This document shows, piece by piece, positions 26,378 to 35,107 of a DNA stretch of 64,000 bases (the stretch's first letter is position 1; every line of letters starts with the position of its first letter). Source of the stretch: Ferruginibacter sp. (GTDB lineage Bacteria; Bacteroidota; Bacteroidia; Chitinophagales; Chitinophagaceae); the NCBI GenBank assembly GCA_014379905.1, contig JACMKX010000169.1, forward strand, positions 1 through 64,000, read 5' to 3'. The notes beneath the pieces are model-generated. The model searched no databases, was not told the origin of the DNA, and was given only the letters and a program-made list of their open reading frames with translations. Made by a program: the position numbers and the translations under genes.

Positions 26378-26983
26378 ATGAATATTGATTTTAGCAAATA
26401 TGCCGATGGACTTGTACCAGCTATAATACAGGATGATGTTACCGGAAAAGTGCTAATGCTTGGCTTTATGAACGATGAAGCGCTGGCTAAAACAAAGGAG
26501 TTGCAAAAGGTTACTTTCTTTAGCAGGGGTAAAAACAGGCTATGGACAAAAGGAGAGGAAAGCGGTAATTTTCTTTTACTAAAAGATATCAAGTCGGATT
26601 GTGATAACGATACCCTGTTAATAAAGGTAAAGCCTGTTGGCCCGGTTTGCCATACCGGCGCGGATACCTGCTGGAATGAAAAAAATATCAACGATAATTT
26701 TTTGTTTCAACTGGAAGAAATCATCAGGGATAGAAAAAATAATCCTGCTGAAAAATCCTACACCAGTTCTTTATTCGAAAAAGGGATCAATAAAATCGCG
26801 CAGAAAGTAGGTGAAGAAGCGGTGGAATTAGTAATTGAAGCAAAAGATGATAATGAAGATCTTTTTAAAAATGAAGCGGCTGACCTCTTGTTTCATTATT
26901 TAATATTGTTGCAGGCCAAGGGTCATACATTGAGCGAGATACAGGATGTGTTGATTGCCAGGCACAAGGAAAAAGTTCAATAA
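26378..26983 (+). CDS. hisI: bifunctional phosphoribosyl-AMP cyclohydrolase / phosphoribosyl-ATP pyrophosphatase
   Basis: HisIE fusion for steps 2 and 3, 201 residues. Residues 1-105 are the cyclohydrolase: MLGFMNDEAL, FFSRGKNRLWTKGEESGN, the metal site DIKSDCDNDTLL and zinc cysteines in GPVCHTGADTCW. Residues about 115-201 are the all-alpha MazG-like pyrophosphatase: SLFEKGINKIAQKVGEEAVELVIEAK and NEAADLLFHYLILLQAKG. It is the last his gene, separated from hisF by 463 bases holding repeats, so it may have lower or separate expression. It converges on the PH-domain gene with only four bases between stops. Confidence 0.97.
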   Translation: MNIDFSKYADGLVPAIIQDDVTGKVLMLGFMNDEALAKTKELQKVTFFSRGKNRLWTKGEESGNFLLLKDIKSDCDNDTLLIKVKPVGPVCHTGADTCWNEKNINDNFLFQLEEIIRDRKNNPAEKSYTSSLFEKGINKIAQKVGEEAVELVIEAKDDNEDLFKNEAADLLFHYLILLQAKGHTLSEIQDVLIARHKEKVQ

Positions 26984-26987
26984 GGAT

Positions 26988-27617
26988 TTAACCGGCCATC
27001 AACTTCCTTTTTTGCGCAACATATTCTTCCTGGGTTATCGCTCCTTTCTGTAGCAGCTCAAACAACTTATGCAATTCATCCGCAATCATTTGCTGGGAGG
27101 GCGCCGAAGGCATAATATGGGAGGATGCAATTGCCCTGGCCAACTGCGTGGCCTGGTTACTGATCTGTGTTTTTTTATATTCTTCCTGTGCATGCGTAAT
27201 GGTATCTTTTAATAATTTGGGATGGTGAATGAGTTCGTAGGTTGTTTCGCCCAGTTCCGCAGCGGTTTGAATATCCACATCGCCGAAGCCAAAAATCCTG
27301 CCCAGGATACTTTGATCATACTCCACGTTGTTTATTTTGTCGAGCGGACTTTCTTTTGAATACCGGCTAAAAAAACCGCTCTCGTCTACCACCCTCAGGT
27401 TGGTTACACACCATAAATTACTTTTGTAGTTAAGGTATTCGTAGAGAGGGTATATGGAGGCCACCAGGGTAATGATAAACCCAGTGACCTTATTTTCCGG
27501 CAGCCATAGTAAGAGGGTAGCAGCTACCATCCATACAAACACCGGCAATAGCAGCCTGATCCAGTGCTGTCTTGTGATGAGTAAAATTTTTTCGTCTTTT
27601 TTTAATTCGGTTCTCAT
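26988..27617 (-). CDS. PH-like (bPH2/YdbS-type) membrane protein with SHOCT-like C-terminus
   Basis: 209 residues. Two adjacent hydrophobic segments (about 20-40 and 44-62) are followed by a bacterial PH-like domain (about 65-135: NLWCVTNLRVVDESGFFSRYSKESPLDKINNVEYDQSILGRIFGFGDVDI split into strands). A linker follows, and a C-terminal short helical domain (ADELHKLFELLQKGAITQEEYVAQKRKLMAG) matches the SHOCT pattern. Inner-membrane protein of unknown function. Confidence 0.85.
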   Translation of the reverse strand: MRTELKKDEKILLITRQHWIRLLLPVFVWMVAATLLLWLPENKVTGFIITLVASIYPLYEYLNYKSNLWCVTNLRVVDESGFFSRYSKESPLDKINNVEYDQSILGRIFGFGDVDIQTAAELGETTYELIHHPKLLKDTITHAQEEYKKTQISNQATQLARAIASSHIMPSAPSQQMIADELHKLFELLQKGAITQEEYVAQKRKLMAG

Positions 27618-27912
27618 AAATTATCATCCATTTTTTGTGCTAATACGGGGTTGAATTATCGGGCGGTAATTGCCAGGTACAGGTTCAGTAATATTACCCG
27701 GAAGTAGATTATTTAATAATATTTTATTTTTTAAAAGTAAGCAATGATTCGGGTAACGGATGAAAATTTTTATAAATGGAAATTAACTTTCGCCCCTGGC
27801 CTTTGTAAATAAAACAGATCTTATTTTTTGGAAATAAATTACGTTGTTCTTTTGCTTACGAAATACCACTCAACTTTCAAATTCCTTATTTTTACCTTCT
27901 TATCCCATTTAT
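27618..27912. other. spacer between divergent PH-domain and trmH genes
   Basis: About 295 bases, AT-rich, presumably with two divergent promoters. No box could be assigned with confidence and no small ORF is convincing. Confidence 0.4.
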
Positions 27913-28506
27913 ATGACCACGGAACGAAATGAACGGCTTACCGCTGTTTTAAATAAAAGACAGCCAGACCTTACTGTAGTGTTGGAAAATGTATTTGATC
28001 CCCACAATATTTCTGCAGTTATGCGTACCTGTGATGCAGTAGGTATACAGGATATTTATATTTTGAACCATAAAATTCCGCCGCATAGAAAATGGGGGGC
28101 AAAGAGTTCTTCGAGCGCGGCCAAATGGCTCACTATTCACCAGTTTACGGATGCGGCTGCATGTTTGGCTGAACTAAGAAAACAATATAAAAAAATTTAT
28201 ACCACCCATTTAAGCACAGATGCGTTTAGCCTGCATGAGATAGATTTAACAGAATCAGTAGCATTGGTGTTTGGCAACGAACACAGTGGCGTTAGCGAAG
28301 AGATTATCGCCATGGCCGATGGTAACTTTATCATACCGCAGGTGGGCATTATAAAATCGTTGAATATATCCGTGGCTTGTGCTGTTACCCTCTATGAAGC
28401 ATTCCGGCAGAAGCTTAATGCCGGACATTATGCGTCTGCAAAACTGGAAGGAGAAAAATTAATATCCCTACGGGAAGAGTGGGGTTTTATTGAGACGGAT
28501 GAATAA
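27913..28506 (+). CDS. trmH: TrmH-like tRNA/rRNA 2'-O-methyltransferase (SpoU family)
   Basis: 197-residue SPOUT-fold RNA methyltransferase using S-adenosylmethionine. Start moved to ATG 27913 (MTTERNERLTAVL), because the 23 upstream residues are hydrophobic and not family-like. The three SPOUT motifs are visible: ENVFDPHNISAVMRTCDAVG (motif 1), VALVFGNEHSGVSEE (motif 2), and IPQVGIIKSLNISVACAVTLYE (motif 3, trefoil knot). The N-terminal region and the C-terminal extension rich in charged residues resemble TrmH, which methylates G18 of tRNA; target assignment is by resemblance. Confidence 0.9.
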   Translation: MTTERNERLTAVLNKRQPDLTVVLENVFDPHNISAVMRTCDAVGIQDIYILNHKIPPHRKWGAKSSSSAAKWLTIHQFTDAAACLAELRKQYKKIYTTHLSTDAFSLHEIDLTESVALVFGNEHSGVSEEIIAMADGNFIIPQVGIIKSLNISVACAVTLYEAFRQKLNAGHYASAKLEGEKLISLREEWGFIETDE

Positions 28507-28516
28507 TTAATGTTGT

Positions 28517-28735
28517 TTGGTTAAGCCTGAAGGCCTTTAATTTGAATAGCCGGCGGTTTCACCGGCGGAAGAATAAGGTAACCAGATAGCAACCCCTTCG
28601 GGGTTGAATTTTATTTCGCCGTCTGTTTTCATTTGTTCAACCCCGAAGGGGTTGTTATCCGCGGCCATATATTATCCACGGGTTGCACCAGTAGCTATTC
28701 AAATTTTACCCTTTCAGGGTAATTCAACCTTAACT
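28517..28735. repeat. REP/REPIN-like palindromic element after trmH
   Basis: The ends form an imperfect inverted repeat of about 25 bp (CCTGAA...TTTGAATAGC at 28526-28550 against GCTATTCAAA...TTCAGG at 28694-28718). Inside lie two palindromes, AACCCCTTCGGGGTT (28591-28605) and AACCCCGAAGGGGTT (28639-28653), and TACCCTTTCAGGGTA (28707-28721) at the end. No ORF. The paired inverted hairpins are typical of REP doublets. Confidence 0.7.
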
Positions 28736-28828
28736 AAACGACATTGAATCAACAATGTGCAAATATTATGAGAAATGAATATTGGTCGCAATCAGGTGCC
28801 GCCGGTATTATCACGAATCTTACAATAA

Positions 28829-29902
28829 TTATTTGACCATTTTATCGGGCTTAATTAATTCCGGAACTGCCTTCTGTGTCCTGCGTAAACGGGGGATGGA
28901 TTCCATTTGAACGTATCTTTCATTGGGGTTGTGCTGTACATAATTCTGATGATAATCCTCCGCCTGCCAGAATTTAGTATAGGGCACAACCTGCGCTGCA
29001 ATAGGCTTTGTGTATTTACCTGATTTGGTTAATTGCCCGATGTACTCCTCTATTAATTGTTTTTCAGCGGCATTGCGGTAAAAGGCAATAGAGCGGTATT
29101 GTTTGCCATTATCAGGGCCCTGGCCATTGACCTGTGTTGGATCCTGCGAAGCAAAAAATACTTTGAGCAGCGAAGGAAAGCTTACCAATGCTGAATCGTA
29201 ATACACTTCTATCGCTTCAGCATGACCTGTAGCTCCGCTCCCCACTTGCTCGTATGTTGGATTTTCTTCATTTCCACCCGCATAGCCTGAGATCACTTCT
29301 TTTACACCCTTTACGCTTTCAAAAACCGCTTCTTCGCACCAAAAGCATCCTGCGGCAAATGTGGCTTTACTGAGCTTTACATTGATATCTTCTTTTTGAA
29401 ATAATAATGCAACGCCATCCATGCAATACCTTAATCCCGTTGGTTTTGGCCCATCGTTAAATACATGGCCTAAATGCGCATCGCATCGCTGGCAGGAAAT
29501 TTCATCCCTGGAAGTTCCTTCAGAATTGTCTGTTGATACCTGTACACTTTTAGTAGAATAAGGAGCATAAAAACTTGGCCAGCCCGTACCCGAATCAAAC
29601 TTGGTGGTTGATCTGAATAAAGGGTTTTTGCAGCTTACGCAATAATAAATACCCGTTTCTTTATTTTTTTCATACTCACTTGAAAATGGCTTTTCCGTGC
29701 CTTGCTCCCTTGTGATATTAAATTGAGCAGCAGTAAGAATTTTTTTCCATTCCTCCCTGGTTTTCTCAACTTTTGTGGTCCAGGTGGTATCCGGGATCAA
29801 ATTATCCATAAGGGTTGTTCCTGCATTTGCTGAACCTTTTGAAGGTTGGGTGCAACTGAAAAAGCCCTGAGTAATAAATAATGCGAGGATTAAATTTTTC
29901 AT
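28829..29902 (-). CDS. msrBA: MsrB-MsrA bifunctional peptide-methionine sulfoxide reductase, lipoprotein
   Basis: 357 residues repairing both R and S forms of methionine sulfoxide. The N-terminus MKNLILALFITQGFFSC is a lipoprotein signal with lipobox-like GFFSC, so the enzyme is probably anchored outside the cytoplasm. MsrB domain about 45-165: KTREEWKKILTAAQFNITREQGTEKPF (in part), zinc cysteines CVSCKNPLF and CQRCDAHLGHVF, and catalytic Cys in LRYCMDGVALLF. MsrA domain about 178-340: catalytic ATFAAGCFWCEEAVFE, GYAGG, GHAEAIEVYYD, and YHQNYVQHNPNERY. The order B-then-A is the reverse of the Neisseria PilB order. Confidence 0.95.
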   Translation of the reverse strand: MKNLILALFITQGFFSCTQPSKGSANAGTTLMDNLIPDTTWTTKVEKTREEWKKILTAAQFNITREQGTEKPFSSEYEKNKETGIYYCVSCKNPLFRSTTKFDSGTGWPSFYAPYSTKSVQVSTDNSEGTSRDEISCQRCDAHLGHVFNDGPKPTGLRYCMDGVALLFQKEDINVKLSKATFAAGCFWCEEAVFESVKGVKEVISGYAGGNEENPTYEQVGSGATGHAEAIEVYYDSALVSFPSLLKVFFASQDPTQVNGQGPDNGKQYRSIAFYRNAAEKQLIEEYIGQLTKSGKYTKPIAAQVVPYTKFWQAEDYHQNYVQHNPNERYVQMESIPRLRRTQKAVPELIKPDKMVK

Positions 29903-30289
29903 TTTTATGTTTATGTATTTTTTTGAAACTAGTTAAAGGTATCGCCACATACGTATTGTTGCTAAGTTTAGTTGAATAAGAATGTGAAAGCTTTGTTAGG
30001 GTTGGCATGTACCCGAATACAATGATCCTGCAAAATTAATAAGTGCAGGGTATTAAATATGTAATCCAGGCGACAATTATAACAATGCCTGTTGCCATGC
30101 TGGGTGCTAAGCTGGAAAAAAATTAATACGGAGCGTTAAAAAGTTCAGTCATGTACTTATGTACAAGCGTGCGACGCCAATGAAGTCATATAATTGTCGT
30201 GAAGCCGGGCCCATAACTCTTTTACCCCAGCAGAAATGTTTTGCCCCATGATTGCAACAATAAAAAGTGGTTGGTATAATTGATGGTTA
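29903..30289. other. spacer of about 390 bases between msrBA and sulP
   Basis: No convincing gene. The 5' flank of msrBA should hold its promoter. A short inverted motif GTACTTATGTAC at about 30151-30162 is the only local structure noted. Confidence 0.4.
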
Positions 30290-31948
30290 TCATTTATCAG
30301 TGAGTACAATCCTGCTTCTTTGTAATGCACGGTCAAATGTCGCCAGCACATTGCCTTTCCCGATTTTAAACAATAGCCGGGCTTTTTTCAACTCCTGGGT
30401 AACCTGTTCACTTTCCAGTTCCGAAAGGATGAGTTTGGTGCCGCTATTCCTGGTCTCTTTATGCAGATCTGCCAGCATCCGTATGCCGGTTGAATCAATA
30501 ATGGGCACCCGCCGCATACGGACGATGAGCACTTTTGGTGTTTTTTCAATGAATTTCATCGCGTCTTTGAATTTATAAGCGGCGCCAAAAAATAAGGGGC
30601 CGTTTATTTCAAATACTTCAACTCCCTCGGGGATTGAATAATTGCCGACCGGCTCATTATCCTCTTCCTGTTCTTCTTTATTCATCTCCCGCGTAAGAAT
30701 ATTTACATTGCTCGATTTGGTCATGTTTCGCATAAACAGGAATGCTGCCAATACCATTCCTATTTCGATAGCAACCGTTAAATCCACAATCACGGTTAAC
30801 AGGAATGTGATGAGCAATACAGCCACATCACTACGCGGGCCTTTCACCACCGAAATAAAACTATGCCACTCACTCATATTATAAGCTACTACCACTAATA
30901 TACCAGCCAGCGTGGCCATCGGGATCAGGGCGGCCCATTTGCCCACAAACAGGATAATGATTAATAAAACAATTGCGTGAACAATACCGGCAATGGGTGT
31001 ACGCCCGCCATTTTTTACGTTGGTAGCGGTACGGGCAATGGCGCCGGTAGCGGGAATACCACCAAACAATGCCGAAAAGATATTAGCCGTTCCCTGCGCA
31101 ACCAGTTCCATATTAGAACGATGGCTGCCACCGATCATGCTGTCGGCTACTACTGCAGACAGTAAGGACTCAATGCCACAAAGCAATGCAATTGTAAATG
31201 CAGGTTGTACCAGGTGTTTGATGGTCAGGAAATCTATATGTGGCAGGGAAGGCGTTGGAAAGGATGAATGGATGCTGCCAAAGCGGCTGCCAATAGTTTC
31301 TACGGGCAAATGAAAAATTTGTACGATGGCGGTGGTAATGAGTATGGCAATTAATGAACCCGGTATTTTATGGGTTATATATGGCCAGGCTAATATGGTA
31401 ATTACGGTTACCATTCCAATGATGGTTGCGGTAATGCTAAAACTGCTGAAAGAAAGAAAGTAAGCCTGCCATTTATTAATAAAGTCGGCCGGTACATTAC
31501 CCATTTGTAAACCAAAAAAATCTTTCATTTGCGAGGAAAAGATGATTAAGGCAATACCACTTGTAAATCCAACGATCAACGGGTGAGGAATGAATTTAAT
31601 AATAGATCCCAACCTGGCAAATCCCATAATGATCAGCATAATGCCGGCCATAAAAGTGGCGATGATCAGTCCATCAATGCCATAAACCTGCACAATGCCA
31701 TACACAATTACGATAAAGGCGCCGGTAGGACCGCCTATTTGCACCTTACTGCCTCCCAGCGCTGAAACGATGAATCCGGCTATTACCGCTGTAAACAACC
31801 CTTTTTCCGGTGATACTCCTGAAGCAATCGCGAAAGCAATCGCAAGCGGTAATGCTACTATTCCAACTATTAAACCTGCTAGCAGGTCTTTGCCAAACTG
31901 CTGCCGGCTATAGTTTTTTAATGTATCAAGTATCTTTGGTTTAAACAT
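30290..31948 (-). CDS. SulP family inorganic anion transporter with STAS domain
   Basis: 552-residue inner-membrane permease (SLC26/SulP). About 10-12 hydrophobic segments span residues 15-420, with the family motif region [22 protein letters not shown] near the N-terminus and [27 protein letters not shown] (Sulfate_transp signature) at about 295-320. A cytoplasmic STAS domain covers about 450-545 ([18 protein letters not shown] ... [15 protein letters not shown]). Typical substrates are sulfate or bicarbonate; sodium-dependent bicarbonate uptake is also possible. The 94-residue gene upstream ends 3 bases before it, so the two form an operon. Confidence 0.95.
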   Translation of the reverse strand: MFKPKILDTLKNYSRQQFGKDLLAGLIVGIVALPLAIAFAIASGVSPEKGLFTAVIAGFIVSALGGSKVQIGGPTGAFIVIVYGIVQVYGIDGLIIATFMAGIMLIIMGFARLGSIIKFIPHPLIVGFTSGIALIIFSSQMKDFFGLQMGNVPADFINKWQAYFLSFSSFSITATIIGMVTVITILAWPYITHKIPGSLIAILITTAIVQIFHLPVETIGSRFGSIHSSFPTPSLPHIDFLTIKHLVQPAFTIALLCGIESLLSAVVADSMIGGSHRSNMELVAQGTANIFSALFGGIPATGAIARTATNVKNGGRTPIAGIVHAIVLLIIILFVGKWAALIPMATLAGILVVVAYNMSEWHSFISVVKGPRSDVAVLLITFLLTVIVDLTVAIEIGMVLAAFLFMRNMTKSSNVNILTREMNKEEQEEDNEPVGNYSIPEGVEVFEINGPLFFGAAYKFKDAMKFIEKTPKVLIVRMRRVPIIDSTGIRMLADLHKETRNSGTKLILSELESEQVTQELKKARLLFKIGKGNVLATFDRALQRSRIVLTDK

Positions 31949-31951
31949 CCC

Positions 31952-32236
31952 TTATTCATTAGTTAACGTTAAAGCAAATTCCCTTTTGATATGTTGAAAA
32001 TATATTCTTGCCATATTCGAATTACTCCATTGCAAGGCATCCATATTCATTGGGTTTAAAGTTTCCAGATGAGTAATGTTTTCATTAACAAAGTCGGCAA
32101 CTTTCCCTGTATCCATTTTATTTTGTTCCAGTTTTTTTAGCGAGTTATCTATCAAAATTTTCACTTCTTCCTGTGAACCGGCAACCAGGATTTTATTGAA
32201 TAGTGTTGCCTGGTAATCATTTAGAGAAATTGACAT
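31952..32236 (-). CDS. small hypothetical protein upstream of sulP
   Basis: 94 residues starting MSISLNDYQATLFNKILVAGSQEE. The ORF-track start 48 codons earlier is not supported by composition (Pro-rich, then hydrophobic), so ATG 32236 is preferred. The sequence is mostly helical and charged, with no signal peptide and no known motif. Three bases separate its stop from the sulP start, implying co-transcription and possibly a regulatory or accessory role for the transporter (inference). I do not recognise the family. Confidence 0.65.
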   Translation of the reverse strand: MSISLNDYQATLFNKILVAGSQEEVKILIDNSLKKLEQNKMDTGKVADFVNENITHLETLNPMNMDALQWSNSNMARIYFQHIKREFALTLTNE

Positions 32237-32408
32237 GACTGTTAGTATTTTTTTTATTAAAGTAATATTAGTGTATGCAGGTGGCCTCTGCTTTTTTAAA
32301 TCCCCTTCGCTTTTTTGTGCCGGTGTTGATGATGGTGCCGGAATATAATAAAGCAGATATGAAGCTGTATTAGCTTGCATGTATAATGAGAAGCCGCTTT
32401 ACCGGTGC

Positions 32409-33020
32409 TCATATTTTTATCCAGAATTTTAAGGTGTTATCTATTTCAGTGCCTACTACCAGGAAATCTTCCGGCACTTCGTCTTCGAGACTATGAAATG
32501 TTGCTAACCTTGTTCCGGCAGGCTTTTGTTCCAGTTGTTTCAATAGGTAGCGGCTGTAATAATGATATAATTCTGGAGAGTAAGTTATACTGCTATCAAT
32601 TTTTTCGGAAAAGTCAAAATTTTCATAAAAGGAATTATAGAAATAGAAATGATCATAGTTTTTAAAATTCAGTTGTGTAAAATTACCATGAATAAAATCA
32701 ATATTTTTTAATCCTAAATTATTAACTGCATTTTTCGCATGATCAACTAATTTTTTCCGTTGTTCCACACCCGTGTAAAATGCATTGGGCATCGATTGAG
32801 CGGCGCCTATACAAAATTTACCTACCCCGCTTCCGATGTCCAGTATCCGGACGTTTTTTTCAGCAGCAAGAAACCTCGCCGCTTTCCGTGCAACGTTTAA
32901 TGGGGTCCAGTGTTTTGTTGCAAGCGACTGTATTGAAGCCGGGTACAATAAATGAAATTTTTCGTCTGAACTAAACCATTTATCGGTTTGTGAAATAGCC
33001 GGAGTTGCTACAGAGAGCAT
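32409..33020 (-). CDS. class I SAM-dependent methyltransferase
   Basis: 203 residues. The SAM-binding motif I is VRILDIGSGVGKFCIGAAQ (about 56-74), with the acidic ribose-binding position in FYTGVEQRKKLVDHA (about 82-96), and motif II-III around IDFIHGNFTQLNF and YDHFYFYNSFYENF. This is a Methyltransf-type Rossmann fold; the substrate is unknown. It is about 170 bases upstream of the small gene and sulP on the same strand. Confidence 0.85.
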   Translation of the reverse strand: MLSVATPAISQTDKWFSSDEKFHLLYPASIQSLATKHWTPLNVARKAARFLAAEKNVRILDIGSGVGKFCIGAAQSMPNAFYTGVEQRKKLVDHAKNAVNNLGLKNIDFIHGNFTQLNFKNYDHFYFYNSFYENFDFSEKIDSSITYSPELYHYYSRYLLKQLEQKPAGTRLATFHSLEDEVPEDFLVVGTEIDNTLKFWIKI

Positions 33021-33592
33021 AATGAATTTGAATTTTATTTGATATTGAATGTATATTGTTCTATTAGTAAGGATGTTTTTTAGCTGGCATAAAAGGCGGA
33101 ATTAAGACTTAGGTTCTTTTTGAAAGAAATTTCTTATGTCAACAGATTTTTTAAGATGCGGATGAAGTATTCTGCAAAGTTAACGGTTATTTTTTCCGAT
33201 AAGGTAAGCCTTATCAGTTTTAAAGGTGATTGTTGTCAATTTCTGCATTATTGTGTTGAGTATCATATTAAACATGAAGGAGATTAACCGGAATATTTTC
33301 TGAGAAGTTTTAATGATTACTTTTCCGCGAAAAATAAGATATGCCCTTCATCTAGTATTGATTGAACCGCTAAATATCCGGGATTTGCAATCCATGAACC
33401 TGATAATTTAGTATATGTGTGGGAATTATGCAATTGGGTAACCATTCAACTATAAGCAAGCTTGCCCGTGTATGAATTTACTTTGCTGAAGATCAAATAT
33501 GAAAGTTTGCGAAATCTTCAGTAATTTCAATTTTTATCCAAACACTTAAAAATAAGAAATAACAGGAAGCTGTTAATTAGAAGTGAACCATT
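33021..33592. other. intergenic stretch between the methyltransferase and cupin genes
   Basis: About 570 AT-rich bases separating divergent genes. A small hairpin GATAAGG-TAAG-CCTTATC lies near 33198-33215. No ORF or RNA gene recognised; it should contain both promoters. Notably it holds no sigma-factor gene. Confidence 0.45.
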
Positions 33593-34204
33593 ATGAAGGA
33601 TTTGAAATTATTTATTGAATCAGGTATATTGGAATCCTATGTAATGGGTGCCGTAACGCTTGAGGAAACTGACCTCGTTGAGCAAATGGCCGCGAGTTTT
33701 ATCGAGGTCAGGGCAGAGATCGATTCGATCAGTGAAGCGATTGAATTTTATGCTTTTTCACACGCAGTAGCGCCGGATCCAATAGTTAAGCCCTTTTTGT
33801 TAGCAACGATCGATTTTACTGAACGGCTCAAAAATGGAGAGCAGCCCTCTTTTCCACCCGAATTAAAGGAAGGTTCAACAATCAGCGATTTCTCCCAATG
33901 GCTAAGCAAGGCGGATATGGTTTTACCACAGGATTTCAAAGACCTGCACGCTAAAATAATAGGCTATACACCCAGTTCAATTACAGCAATTGTATGGATA
34001 AAGGAGCTGGCGCCACAGGAGGTACATGACAATGAATATGAGAAATTCCTGGTAGTAGAAGGTAGCTGCACTATTAGTGTTGGCGAAGCCATGCATCCTT
34101 TACTGCCGGGAGATTATTTTTCGATTCCCCTTCATGAAAATCACCGGGTAATTGTTACTTCTTCCATCCCCTGTAAAGTTATATTGCAAAGGATCGCGGC
34201 TTAG
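33593..34204 (+). CDS. anti-sigma-like/cupin two-domain protein
   Basis: 203 residues. Residues 1-75 (FIESGILESYVMGAVTLEE, then EVRAEIDSISEAIEFYAFSHAVAPDP) resemble the N-terminal sigma-binding region of RskA/ChrR-type anti-sigma factors: the ESYVLG start, EV-x-x-E-x-D-x-I-x-E-A-x-E-x-Y-A pattern and the APxPxxKxxxL helix. Residues about 110-203 form a cupin barrel with EVHDNEYEKFLVVEGSCTI and HENHRVIVTSS, giving possible metal-binding His. ChrR combines the same two parts, but its zinc cysteines are absent here. No ECF sigma gene is adjacent, so the partner must be elsewhere. Function inferred only. Confidence 0.75.
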   Translation: MKDLKLFIESGILESYVMGAVTLEETDLVEQMAASFIEVRAEIDSISEAIEFYAFSHAVAPDPIVKPFLLATIDFTERLKNGEQPSFPPELKEGSTISDFSQWLSKADMVLPQDFKDLHAKIIGYTPSSITAIVWIKELAPQEVHDNEYEKFLVVEGSCTISVGEAMHPLLPGDYFSIPLHENHRVIVTSSIPCKVILQRIAA

Positions 34205-34267
34205 ATTGGGTATTGGGTGCCGGATTCTGGATACTTGATTCTGGATACATGATTCTGGATACATGAT
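34205..34267 (+). repeat. heptanucleotide-periodic tract after the cupin gene
   Basis: Starting at the base after the stop codon: ATTGGGT, ATTGGGT, GCCGGAT, TCTGGAT, ACTTGAT, TCTGGAT, ACATGAT, TCTGGAT, ACATGAT. The second half is also a 14-bp tandem repeat (three units). Confidence 0.8.
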
Positions 34268-34525
34268 ATGAATTACCGGGTACTGATATTTAAATTATAC
34301 AATATTATTTCGATGGCCTTAAAAATATACACCTGTCGGCCTTGATGCACCAGGCAGACTTTTTTATTTTATCCTGCGAAGCTGAAGTGTTTTGTCAAAA
34401 GAATAGATTCTGTCTGAAACAACCGGGTAACAGGTTTGCGAACTACAGCGGCTAATCCCGAATTAATAAAGTAAAAGAAAGCAACGGTTGGAAAAAATAA
34501 AATTTCCGAATATTATTCTCCTTTA

Positions 34526-34750
34526 CTATTGATTACCACGTCTCCATCTATCATTTTTCACCGTGCATTTATAAACCCGATCCTGCCCGGTTTGCATTCC
34601 TGCCCAGCTCACAGAGTTCGGTCTTTTCTCCGCATCATTCAGAATCAATTGATATAAATCCTCATTTGTCGCGGGGTTGCCCGCACTAAAAGGTTGTAAT
34701 GCAGCAACAATGCTTGCCCGGGCCTGCAATCCGGTAAAACTTTAGGCGGG
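34526..34750 (-). pseudogene. possible gene fragment, unrecognised
   Basis: The frame gives about 70 residues (FTGLQARASIVAALQPF, NPATNEDLYQLILNDAEKRPN, ...NDRWRRGNQ) with normal-looking composition and no ATG; the only start is a TTG and the frame is closed by a stop shortly upstream. It could be the tail of a decayed longer gene or a chance ORF. No family recognised. Confidence 0.25.
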
Positions 34751-35056
34751 CGAATGAATTTAGGACACCAGTTGAACACACATACATACATTTTGTCATA
34801 TTTTTGCATTGTCTATTGATTATAAATTAGCCGGATTCTATTTCGCTAGCTTGGGATATAAACGGGTGCTTTTCCTGTTTTGAAATACCAGTTGAAACAG
34901 GTTTCCTAAACAAAAGGTGTCGTTGATGTGTTGATAGGGAATCACCTGAGCGTATAGCAAATATCCAAAATTGATCGAATTTAACTACAATAGTATTTGT
35001 TAATTGGTGAAATCTATGTAAAGGTCTTTTCCCATCAGTAAGTCAGGAACAGGTGG
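34751..35056. other. intergenic stretch before the suf operon
   Basis: AT-rich DNA without recognisable genes. Its right end leads into the sufB promoter. Confidence 0.4.
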
Positions 35057-35086
35057 TTGCGGTGAAAGTTTTGCGGTGTAACTTTG
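35057..35086 (+). promoter_or_regulatory. putative suf operon promoter
   Basis: TTG (35057-35059), a 19-base spacer and TAACTTTG (35079-35086) fit the Bacteroidota -33/-7 layout well, 22 bases before the sufB ATG. No clear iron-responsive palindrome was identified beside it. Confidence 0.6.
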
Positions 35087-35107
35087 TAATGAAAGAATAC
35101 TATTATA

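Noticed and set aside
30151-30200. possible IS end (GTACTTATGTAC followed by GTGCGACGCC)
   Set aside because: Only one copy is seen, with no transposase, target duplication or partner inverted repeat in the window.
32237-32380. N-terminal extension of the 94-residue gene before sulP
   Set aside because: The upstream segment is Pro-rich and unlike the remainder; MSISLNDYQ is the more credible start.
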